DNA of 64,000 bases from Verrucomicrobiota bacterium (lineage in GTDB: Bacteria > Verrucomicrobiota > Verrucomicrobiia > Limisphaerales > UBA11320), in contig JACQFQ010000033.1 in the NCBI GenBank assembly GCA_016199985.1, forward strand, positions 1-64,000, read 5' to 3'. Both the position numbers and the translations under genes were made by a program. Positions 34,191 to 46,100 of this stretch are shown piece after piece. Each line of letters opens with the position of its first letter. Position 1 is the first letter of the stretch. The notes under the pieces were generated by a model. That model was not told where the DNA came from, ran no database searches, and saw only the letters and a list, made by a program, of their open reading frames with translations.

Positions 34191-37100
34191 TCATTGCCTG
34201 TTTCTGTCCGTCTTCTCCCTCTGCGCAGGAGAGGGCCCCGGGCTGACCGACCTGTCCGCCGTCCCTGGAAAAAGAGGATCCAGCATCTGGCGCTGCAGAT
34301 TGTCCCTCTTGATCTCATCCTTGATCCGGGACTGATTCAGCTGCTCACGCGTGATGTCCTGAATGTTCCGAACGAACCCGTTGGTGCGGTCGTTTGAGAG
34401 AACCTGGGGAGTGAGAAGGATCAGCAGCTCCTTGCGATCGCGGTTGATTGTCGTGGACCGGAACAATCGGCCGAGTCCCGGGATGTCGCCCAGCACCGGG
34501 ATCTTCTTCGTCCGCTTGTCATCGGTCGTGGCGATCAAGCCGCCGATCAGGATCGTTTGCCCGCTCTGAACCGTGACCGTCGTGTTGGCGCGACGCTGGT
34601 TGATGATGGGCACGACAGCCGACTTGTTGATCTCCACGCTCGAGCTGCTGATGGCGCTGTTCGTCGTGCCGATCTCCATCTTCACAAAGCCATCGGGGCT
34701 GATCTTGGGCGTCACCGAAACATTGATTCCCACATCCTCGTATTTGAAGGAATTGATGGTGACGCCCAGCTCCGTCACGCGGCTGTCCGTGATCAGCGGA
34801 ACGCGCTGGCCCACGTTGATGCTCCCGGGCTTGTTGTCCGCCGTGACGATCTGCGGACGGCTCAGCACTTCCAAGCGTCCTTCGTCTTTCAACGCCCGGA
34901 GCAGGAAGCTGAAGTCCGTGCCGGAGACCGCCGTTGAGAAGCCGCCGAAGCTCTTGAGGGCGTCCTTGACCCCGAAGTCGGTTCCGATTCCATAGGTCGT
35001 ATCGCCCTTGCTCCCCGTGTGGCTCCACTCCACGCCGAGGTCGCTCAGCGCGTCCAGGGTCACTTCGGCGAGAAGCACCTGAATCAGGACCTGCGGCTGA
35101 GCGCGATCGAGCTCGTCGATCAACGCGCGCAGCTCGACAAAGAAGCGGGGATCCGAGGAAACCAGGAGCGTGTTGCTGATGGGCTCGGCGATCACCGCCA
35201 CCTCACGCTCCAACAGCCGCTGGGTCGTTCCGACGGCGTCGCCGCTCAGCACAGAGCGCACGCGGGTTCGCTCCTGGTCGAGAAAGCCGCGCAGCGCCTT
35301 CTCCACCTCGGCCGCCTGGGTGTTTTTGAGGCGCACGATCTCGGTCTTCCTCTCGTTCGCCGGCGTGGAATCGAGGGAATCGATCACCTGGGCGACCAGG
35401 TTGACATAATGCTCCGTGCCTCCCACCAGCAGGCTGTTGGTTCTCGGATCGACCGTGACGGTGAGCGCGTTTTGCTCAGCCGTGCCCAAAGTCGCGGAGG
35501 CGAGCGCCTCTTCACTGGAGATCTCCCCAGCCGAGCCTGTCACCGGACGCACGAGCGTGTATTGAATCGATCGCTGGGTTCCAGTCTGCGCCGTCGCCTG
35601 CGTCATCCGGAAAAGCTGCATCAGCAGCTGGCCCATTTGGTGGGCGTCCGCGTTTTGCAAGGCGAAGACCTGGATCTTCGCCTGCTGCGGGGAGCTCGCG
35701 TCGAGGCGCTCGATGATCTGCTCCAACAATCCCATGTAATCCACCGGCCCGCTCACAATGAGGGAGTTCATCCGGGCGTCCGGCGTGATCAACACCGCTT
35801 CCTTCAACGCCGCGGTGACCAACTCCTTCCCCTCCATCGTTCGGGTGATGAATTGGAGAACGGATTGCGCGTTCGGACTTTGCTCGCTCAAGGGGGTCGG
35901 CTTCGAGTTGAGGGCGGTGTTCAGGATGGTGGAGAGCGACTCCGCCTTCGCGTTCTTCAAGGGGAAAACCTTGATCTCGCTCACCCGCGCGACTTGCTCG
36001 GTGTCCAGCTTCTTGACGAGCTCCGCGATCCGCTTGGCGTCAATCTCCCCGCAAGACACAACAATCGCGTTGATCCGCTCATCCGCGTTGACGGTCACCG
36101 GCTGGGTCGCGGCCCCCGCCGTCGCGGCGGTCGAAACCGAGGTCTCCCGGAAAAGCCCCTGGACCACTTGCGCGACACGGCGCGCGTCCGCCTTCGCCAG
36201 CGGGAACACATGGATGGCGATCCCGGTTTCCGCGGGGTCGCTGTCCAATCGTTCCACGAGCGATTCCACCGTCGTCATGTCGTCGACGCTCGCGCCGACC
36301 AGCAGCGCGTTCACCCACGAGTCCGCGACAATCGTGATCGGGTCCAGCGGCTCCCCGCGAACCCGCGGCGGACGGTTGGCGACGATCTGTTGCAGCGTCG
36401 TGTGCAGTTTCGTCGCCGTCGCCTTCTTCAATGGGAACACCTTGAAGTTCATCCGGGCGAACACGCTGTCTCCATCGAGCGCCAGGATCAGGCGATCCGC
36501 CACATCAAAGGCCTCCTTCCCTCCGGTGACCAGCAGCGTGTTCATTCGATCGTCGGCGATCACGCCCACGGGAATCTGCCTCTCGGCCGCGTTGGCAACG
36601 ATGGTGTCGCCCGCCTTCTTGGCGCGGAAGAATTGCTCCAGCGTGGCGGCTAGGCCGCTGGCCCGGGCCTTCTTCAGAGGATAGATCTTCACGTTCGTCG
36701 CCTCGGCGCTTTCCTTGGTGTCCACGCGACGAATCACCTCGCGAACGATCGCGAGATTCTCCGGGCTGGCGCTGATCATCAAAGTGTTGCTCCGCGGATC
36801 AGCGCTGATCGAGAGGACGTCCCGGGCCGAGTTGCCCTTGGCCGGGGCGTTCGGGGGAAGGCCGGGACGATACAGCCCCTGGTCGACAAGTGTTTTCAGC
36901 ATGCCCGCGACGCGCTGCGCATCCGCGAACGCCAGCGGAAACACTTCCAGGACGCCGCCCGCGATCGTGGGCTCCACATCGAGCTTGGCCAGGAGCCCCT
37001 GAAGCGTTTCCAGGTTCTCCTTGCTCGCGGACACAATCAGCGCGTTGTTCAACGAGTCGGCCTCCACCTTGATCTGGTCGCTCGGGAGGGAAGACTGCCC

Positions 37101-40100
37101 GGGAAGGCTCTGCGCTTTCTGCCTCGCCGCAAATATCCCCTCAACCAAGGCGGCGATCCGCGCGCTGTCGTTGTGCTTCAGGGGCAGGACGCTCAGCGTC
37201 AGCGCCGGGTTCTCCAGCTTCGCGTCGAGCCTCTTCAACAGATCGTCGATCGCGACGTTGTCCTCCTGATTCGCGGTCACGAGCAGGCTGTTGCTCCGCG
37301 GGTCCGGCAGAATCACGGGCTTGTTCCGCTGCACATCGCTCGCCCGGGACGCCGCGTAGCGCTGCTCGAAGAGCGCGTTCAACGTGACGGCGATCACGCG
37401 GGCGTCGGCTTGCGCCATGGAGAGGATGCGGATCCGTCCGCTGAGCGCCGGGCCGCTCTTGTCGAGCTGCTTGGCCAGCGACTCCACAACCTCAAAGCTG
37501 TCCTTCGATCCGCTGACCAGCAGCGAATTGCTGCGATTGTCGGAAAGAATCGTCACCTTGAGAATGTCGCCCTGGCCCTTGTTCAATCCCGCGCGCTGCG
37601 TCATCCGGGAGTCCATCAGCTTTTGCACCGTCGCGGCCACGGAAGCGGCGTCGGAGTTCTCGAGCGGCAGCACGCGAACGTCCCGCAGCTCGAACGACAG
37701 CTTTTGGTCGAGCTGTTGCAGCAAGCCTTCGATGACGCCGAAGCTCTTGCCATTGCCCGCGACGATCAGCGCGCTCGTCCGTTCGTCCACGGTGATCACC
37801 GGCTTGTCCTCGTTCCGCAAAGTGGCGGCGCGCGCGCCGGTGTAAAGCTCCAGGAGGATCTTCTGGATCGCCGCCGGATCCGCGTGATTCAAAGGATAGA
37901 TGCGAACCGTCTCAAGCCCGGACGCGGCCGGAATATCGAGCTGATCAATCACGTCGCCGATGAGCGGCAGCATGTCGGCTCGCGCGGCCACGATCAGGAT
38001 GTTGGAGAGGTCATCCGCCTGCATCAGCAGGGCCGCCCGCGCCTTGGGGGTCTGGGACGTTTGGGAGGGCTGCGCCTCCTTCAGCGTTCGCAGACGCGTC
38101 ACCTGCGTGCTCAGGCCTTCGCTGCCAGGCACGCTGGGGCCCTCGGCGAAGACGGCTTGCAGCAAGGGGAGAAGCCGGATGGCCGAAGCGTGCTTGAGCC
38201 GGAAAAGTTTCACCTCGGTCATGAACCGATCCATCTGCTGATCCATGTCAGCCACGAGCTTCACGGCGAGGTCGAGCGTTTCCTTCTGCCCGCTCAGGAT
38301 GACGCTGTTGGCCCTCGGATCCACGGCCACATTCAGCGGATGCACCAGCGCCTTGCCCGTGACCCCCTCCGGCTGAGCGCCCGGCCCCCCGGGCCCCACC
38401 GCGAGCTGCCGCCCCTGCGAGAAGATGGTTGTGAGGGTTTGCGAGACGCTGGTCGCGTCCGCGAACTTGAGCGGGATCAAGCGGACATCGACGCCGTCCG
38501 TCAACGCCGTGACATCCATGTTGGTCGCGACAGCGACGAGCGCCTTCAGGTTGTCCGGCGTGGACGTAAGGATCAGTCGATTCCCGCCGGGCTGGCCCGC
38601 GGCCGAATCCGACGCGATTTTGATCGGTTTGGAAAGGTCCAGGGAAACGGTCTGCCCCGCGTCGTTTTGAATCCTCAGACGTCGGACCTGTTCCTGCAGC
38701 TCCCGCGCCTCGGCGGGCCATTCACCCTGGGCCCCGGGCTTGAGCATCCCTTGCAACACTCCGGCCAGCTGGGCGGCGTTCGCCCGTTTGATCGGAAGCA
38801 CCAGAACCTCGGCCTCGGTGTACGTCGAAGGCGCGTCGAGAGTGGCCACCATTCGCTCGAGCTGGGCGATAACCGAGGTTCGGGCCATCACGAGCAGGCT
38901 GTGGGACCGTGGATCAGGGGTCACGCTCAGCGGCTCCCCGGGACGAACCAGGGCGAGCTGCGCGACCATCTGCTGGACCAGCGGCTGGATCTTCTCAGGC
39001 GGCGCGTTCGTGAGCCGGATCAGGCGGAACTCGATCTGCGAGTCCAATCCTCCGAGGTCGAGCTGCTTGATGATGGTCTCGACCAGGGCAAAGTCAGTGG
39101 GACGAGCCCGGACAAGAATGCTGCGGGTTCTTGAGTCGGGGACGAAGGTGATGTGCGGCGGTTTGGTCTGGGCTCGCTGTGCCCGCCCGGCGGCGTCCTG
39201 GACGGTCACCGGCTCCTCCTTGAGCAAATTCCCCAGCGTGCGGCTCACCACGATCGGGTCCGCTTCCTTCAGGGGGAACAGGCGGAATTCGGCCTCTGTC
39301 CCGTAAAAATTGAGCGAGAGATCGCTGATGATTCGATCGATGTTATCAAGCTCCTGCGCCGGACCGGACAGCACAAGAGCGTTCGCGGTCTTGTCGACGG
39401 CGATCACCACCTCCAGGGGCGCGTTCGTCGCGGGCGCCTGGGCCGTCGGAGGAGCGACGGGGAGAGGATTGGCTGGCGGCTGAGTTTGGGGCGGGGCGGG
39501 ATTGGCGCCGGGAGCGGCCTCAGCCTGTGGAGGCTGGACCTTCTCAACGACACGGATCTGGCCGCGCGCCATTTGAGGATAGATGCTCTGGAGCATTTTC
39601 GCCATTGCGTCCGCGGTCACGCGGTCCAGCGGGCGCAGCCTCACTTGAAGATTCGAATCCCTCACCGTGTCGTCCAGCCGTGTCACCAGATCCTGGATCT
39701 GCGCCATGTCGCCGCGCTTCGCGATGACCGTGATCGAGTTGTTGAACGAGTCGCTCTCAATCACCGGCTTGTCCCGGTCTTCCCTGGGGGCGAACACGGA
39801 CTCCAGCTTCGAAACCACTTCCGTGGCGCGCGCCTTCTTGAGCCAGATGAACTGAACCTCCCGCTCAGATCGATCCGGCGCCTTGTCGAGGGTCGGCAGG
39901 ATCTTTTCGAGCATCTTGAAATGAAGCTCCGTGCCGGAAACGATCAGGCTGTTCGATCGTTCATCCACGGACACGCTCACAGCCCGGAGAGGTATGGCGC
40001 TCGCCGTCGCGCCGCGCGTGGCGCTGCGGAGGATTTGCTCCAAGGCCCCTTGAATCTCCTTCGCGCGCCCGTTCTCGAGCTTATAAATCCGCACTTCGAT

Positions 40101-43100
40101 CTCCCCTCCGGCGCTCTCCGTGTCGAGCTCCTGGACGATTTTCAAAACCTCCGGCACAAGCTCGGCCGGGCCGTTCAGAAGAAGGCTGTTGGCGCCCGCC
40201 ACAGGGGTGATATGCACGCGCTGAAGACGATTCTGCGCCCCGCGTCCCGCGATCGACTTGGTCACCGCCTCGGCCAGATCCTCAGCGCGGCCCTTCTTCA
40301 GCTTCAGGGTCTGAATGACGGTCTTCGCGTCGGATCCGACCTGATCCAGGGTCTTCACCACTTCCTGAATCTGGTTCAGCATCGGACCCACGGCGTCGAC
40401 GATCAGGGTATGATCATCCGCGCCGGCCGTGATCACGAGGCGCTCCGCGGCCTCGGTCCCGGAGACTTGGCGCGCGTAGATCTGGTTCAGCAAGCTCGCC
40501 AGGGAGCTCGCCGAGCTGCGCTCGAGGGGAAAAACGCGCAGCTGACGGCCCGCGCCTTCGCCCGCTTCCTGAAGCTTCGCGATGATCTCCTCGATCAGCT
40601 TCATCTGCGCGTCGCTCGCGGTGATGATGAGGCGATTGCTGACCTCGTCGCCCAGGATGAGAGCTTCGGCGCCCATCTTCGGACGTCCCTTGATCTGGTC
40701 CTGATAGAGCTGCTTCACGCGCCCCGAAACGGACGCCGCCATCCCGCTCTTCAGCGGAATGACCCGCATCTGGCGCTGATCCTTCGCCGCGATCCCGTCC
40801 ATCTGCTCGATGATGATCGCCGCGGACTGTAGATCCTTCGGCTCGCCGCTCACAATCACCAGGTTGTTCTGAGGATCGGCCCCAACGCTGACGCGGGGGG
40901 TCTTCACGCCATAGGCGCTGATCTGAACCAGGGAGGCGGACAGCATCGTCGACACCTGCTCCGCGTCGGCGTTTTTCAATGTGAATACGCGGGCGTTCCC
41001 GGTTTTGGCGCTGACCTTGTCGAGCTTCGTGATGAGCGTCTCCACCACGGCGAGTTCATTGCTGACGCCGGACACCACGAGCCGATTCGCGGTCGTATCG
41101 GCGAACATCGTCGCTCGCGCCGAGTACGAAATCGATCGGAGCTTCAGCTGCTCCTGATAAAGCGATCGGACCGTGACGACCACCTCCGCCGCCGATGTGC
41201 TGCTGAGGTCGTACACCTTGGTCTCCCTCAGCTCGCTGTTCGTCGAGCTCAGGCTGATCGCGCGCAGGATGCCCTCGATCTCCTTCAGGTGCTCGCCCCG
41301 GGCGTTCACGATCAGGCGCCCGGTCTTGGAGTCGGGCAGGAACTGGGCGTCGGCGGGATCCGCCGCTTCCTTGCTCTTCCACTTGTCCTGATAGAGCTGC
41401 TGCAACATCGGCTGAACCCGCTGGAGCTCCTCCGAATTGCCGATCTCAAAAATCTGCGTTTCGCGGGGCTGCTGGAGAACCTGGTTGGTTTGAAGCTGGG
41501 TGGCGATCTGCTCCACCAGGACGATCTGCTTCTCGGAGCCTCCCACGATGAGCTGATTGCTGACGGGGTCGTCCAGCAGCAAGGGCTCCGTGGTTCCCAG
41601 ATCCGGAATCGTCTTCGCCTGATCCAAATACACCTGGCGAACCTTGGTGGATAGCTCGGCGACCTTGACGGCCTTGACCGGGAGGACTTTCATCTTCCGC
41701 TCCGCCTGCGCGCCCAGGGTCGAATCGATCTGCTCGATGATCACCGAAGCGGACTGCAGCTCCTTCGGATCGCCGGTCGCGATCAAGGTGCGCGTCTTCG
41801 CGTCGACGACCACGGACACGCGCTTAATCGGACGGTTGAACGAATCATATCGCACCAGCGCCGTCGCCAGGATTTCGACGATCTTGTCGGGATCCGCGGA
41901 CTTGAGCTTGAACACACGCGTCGTCGCGCTCTGGGCGCTCACCTTGTCGAGCTTCTTCACGATCTCCTCGACGATCGCGAGCTCATTGGTGGAACCGGTG
42001 ATGATGAGTCGATTCGATCCGGAGTCCGGAAGGATGAGCGTTTCCGACGCGGTGGAGCCAGGTCGAGTCTTCGCCTGCTCGAGGTAGAGCGTGCGGACGG
42101 TGGTGGACAGCTCGGACGCGCTCGCCGTTGTGAGGTCGTAGATCCGGGTGTCGCGCGGATCGGGCTGCGTCTTGCCGCCTCTCAGCTGCGCCAGGATGGA
42201 CTCGATCTCGGCGAGCTGATTGGTCCTGGCCGTGATGATGAAACGGGCGTTCTTGGAATCGGGGACGATCTGCGCATCAGGCGGATCGCTGGCGTCGCGG
42301 CCCTTCCATCGGTCCTGGAAGAGCTGCTGCAGGAGCGGCTGCAGCCGGGCGACCTCGTCGGAGGTGCCAATGTCGATCATCCTCGTCTCGCGGGGCGCGA
42401 GCCTGATCTGCGCGGTCTGGAGATCGTCGATGAGCTTTTCGGCCAACGCGAGCTGCGCCTCCGTGCCCGCCAGGATCAGCTGGCTGCTCGCGGCTTCCTC
42501 GAGAATCAGGAGCTCGGATGTGCTCAGCTCGGGCTGGCTCTTCACCTGATCGGCGTAGAGCTGGCGGATACGCGCGGCCATCTCGGTGGTGCGGCCCTGC
42601 TTGAGATTCGCGACCTTCATTTTCCGGGGGGGCTGAGCCCCGAGCGATGTGTCCAGCTGCTCGATGATGACGGAGACTCCCTGCAACTCCTTCGGATCGC
42701 CTGTGACGATGAGTGTGCGGGTCTTGGCGTCGACCGAAACAGTCGCCCGCCTCACGGACCGTCCATTTCCGTCGAAGCGCACAAGCGAGGCGGTGAGGAT
42801 CTCGGCGACTTTGTCGGGATCGGCGGCCTTGAGCTTGAACACGCGGGCGGTCGAGCTTTGCGCGCTCACCTTGTCGAGCTTCTTGATGATCTCCTCCACG
42901 GCGGCGAGCTCGGTCGACTCCCCAACAACGATCAACCGGTTCGCGCCCGCGTCGGGCATGATCACCGTGTCAGGCTGCAATGCCCCGAAGCGCGACTTCG
43001 CCTGCTCCAGGTACAGGCTGCGAACCGTGGTCGCCAGCTCGACAGCGGTGGCCGTCGTCAGGTCAAAGATCCGCGTGTCCCGCGCCTCCGGCTTCGCCTT

Positions 43101-46100
43101 TCCCGTCCCGATCTGCTGCAGGATGGCCTCGATTTGCTTGAGATGATCGGGCTTGCCCGTGACGATCAGGCGGCCGGTTTTCGCGTCGGCCACGATCTGG
43201 GCGTCCGCCGGATCGGTTTCCGCCTTGTCCCTCCACTGGTCCTGATACAGCTGCTGAACCAGCGGCTGCATCCGCTGAACATCGCTCGCGCTCCCCACCT
43301 CGAAGGTTCGCGTCTCGCGGACGGGCTGGTTGGTGGCGGAGGTCAGCTGCAAACGTCCGATGATGTCCTCAATGCTCTTCAGCTGGTCGGCCCGCGCGGA
43401 GACAATCAGCCGGCCTGTGCGGCCGTCGGTGATCATCTGCGCGTCCGGCAAGCCCATCTTGGGATTGCCCGCCACCTGGTCTCGGTACAGCTGCTGAATG
43501 AGCGGAAGAGCGCGCTGCGCCTCGGCGGCCTTCCCCAGATCAAACGTGCGCGTCTCCCGCGGCGAACGCTCCTGGCTGTTCAGCGTATCGACGATCTGAC
43601 GAATGCTCGCGGCCTGCTCCTTGGTGCCATACACCATGATCCGGGTTCCCGAGGTGTCGGGGTACAGGGTGGCGGGCTTGATCGTCTTGCCCTGCGATTG
43701 CTCCGCGTAGATTTGTGTCACCTTGGGCAGCACATCGGCGGCGGCCCCGTTTTTCAGCTCCACCGATTGCAGTTCGCGAACCCCCTGGTCCGGCTTCGCG
43801 TCGAGCGTTGTGATGACCGTCTCGACCTGCGGCATCATGGTCAAGGGCGCGAGAACGATGAGGCGTTTTGTGGCGGGCTCGGGAGTGATGCTGACCAGCG
43901 TGCCGGGAGTCCGGCCGGGATTCTGCGCCGCGAACACTTTCAGAACCAGGGCGGCAAGGGCGTCGACGTCCTCCGACTTCACGTCGAAAATCCGAAGCGA
44001 TCGCTCCTTGCCCGCGGTTTCTCCGTCGAGCTTCTCGATCACCGACCCGACATCCTGGAGGTCGGAGCGCGTGCCGGAGACGATCAGCGAGTTCGACTTG
44101 TCATCCGCGGTCACGGTGACCCGCCGGATCGGCAGGCCGCGGGCGTCGAAACGGACCATCGCGTTCGAAACAATCGGGGCAAGCATCGTGGCCTCCGCCA
44201 TGTTCAGCTTGAACACCCGCGCTCCCGGGGCCTGCTCCGGCGCCTGGTCCAGGCGCTGCACGAGCTCGGCGACCTGCGTGATCTCCTCGGGAACCCCGGT
44301 CACAATGATCCGGTTGGCGCTGGCGTCGGAGACAATCTTGGTTTGCGAAACGTACTCAGGTCCGTGCTTGTCCTTTTGGAGCTCCGTGAAAAGGCTGTTC
44401 ACCGTGGTTGTGATCGCCGCTGCCTCCGTGGATTTCAGCTCCATGATCCGAAGCTCCCGGGGCGCGACATTCGACTTCGAGTCGAGCTGCTGGACAATCT
44501 GCGACGCCGCCTCCACGGCGCCGGGTTCGCCCGAGATGACCAGGCTGTTGCTGCGGCCGTCCACCATCACCCGCACCTGTTGCTGCGTGGCGTTGAGGCT
44601 CTTCTCGATGATCCCGACCAGGTCCAGCGCCGAGGCCGTCCGCAGCCGAACGACGCGAGTCTCCTCTTTGTTCGCCTTGCGGCCCTCGGGATCCAGCTGG
44701 CGAATGATCGCCTCCACCCGCGCGATCTCCCTCTCCCCGCCGCTCACCATGATGCGATTGTTTTTCGCCTCCGAAAGAATCGTCGCCGGCCCGCCCGCGG
44801 GGTCGGGCTGGCCGCGCAGCTGTTCCTGATAGAGCTGGGTCACCAGCGGGGCCATCTCCGCGGCGCCGCGCGAATACAGCTCAACCCCGCGAAACTGCCG
44901 CGGGGCGGATGTCGCCGCCGTGGTGTCGAATTGCTTCACGAGCGTTCGCACTCGCTCCAAGTCCTTGGACGCGGCGAGAACGATGATCTGCTTCCCGGTG
45001 GGATCGGCCATCAACGTCGGCGCAGGCTGGCTGGGGTCGTCCGACATCTGGCCGGCGAGCTGGGTCACCATGGTGATGACCTCGCTGGCGGGACGCGACT
45101 GGAGCGGGATCACCGCCATCTCGCGACGCGGCTTGTCCGGCGCGACGTCGATCACGCCCACAATCTGCTCGACCTCCTTGATCTGATCGTCCGTGGCGGT
45201 CACCAGGAGCCGGTTGTTGCCGGCGTCGGAGATGAGCGTCGGCTTGGGGATGTCCTGGAACCGCTTCTCGCTCATCCGATCCGCGAGCAGGTTTTGAATG
45301 CTGGCCAACGCGGCCTCGGCCCTCACGCTCTTCAGCGGGACGATCTGGAGCCGGCGGGCCTGCGGCTGGGTTCGATCCGCGCGCAGTTGGCGGACGATGC
45401 TTTCAATGCGCGACAGGTGCTCCTCGTTCGCCGTGACGATCAGCCGGTTCGAGTCGGCGTCCAACATGATTTTCGCGTGCGCCATCGCGCCCAACCCGCC
45501 GTCGCTGACCTGGTTCTTGTAAATCTGCTCGACGAGCGGCTGAAGCCGTTTGGCTTCGGCGGCCGTGCCGATGTCGATGAACCGCGTCTGCATCGCCTGC
45601 GGCTGGCTGGAGCCCGTTTCCAGCTGCGTGACGATGTCGGTGGCAAGCTGCACATCCCCGGGGCTTCCGCTGACGACCACGCTCTGGCTCGCCGAGTCGT
45701 GGCTGATGCTGGCTGTCGAGGTGAGCTGTCCGGTCGGCGACCGGCGCGTCAGCGCCTGGGTGAGAATGGAGGCGATGTTGGTGGAGTCCGAGGTGCGGGG
45801 GCGAAACACCTTTGTGATCTGAACGCTCTGGGAACGAAGCGGGACATTGATGTTCGCGGCCGCGCCATGCACCGGCTTGTCGACGCGGTTGATCAGAAGC
45901 TCGATCTGCTCCAGCTGCCCGGGGATCGGGGCCGCGACGATCAGGCGATTGAGGTTTGTGTCCGCAATCAGCCGCGCTTTGGTGGAGGCGTTGGCCGCAA
46001 GTTCTCCGGGCGACGCCACGCCGGGAACCGCCTGACGCAGCAGCGTCGCAAGCTCGTCCGCCTTGATCGTCTGAGGATAATAAATCCGCACATCGCCGCC

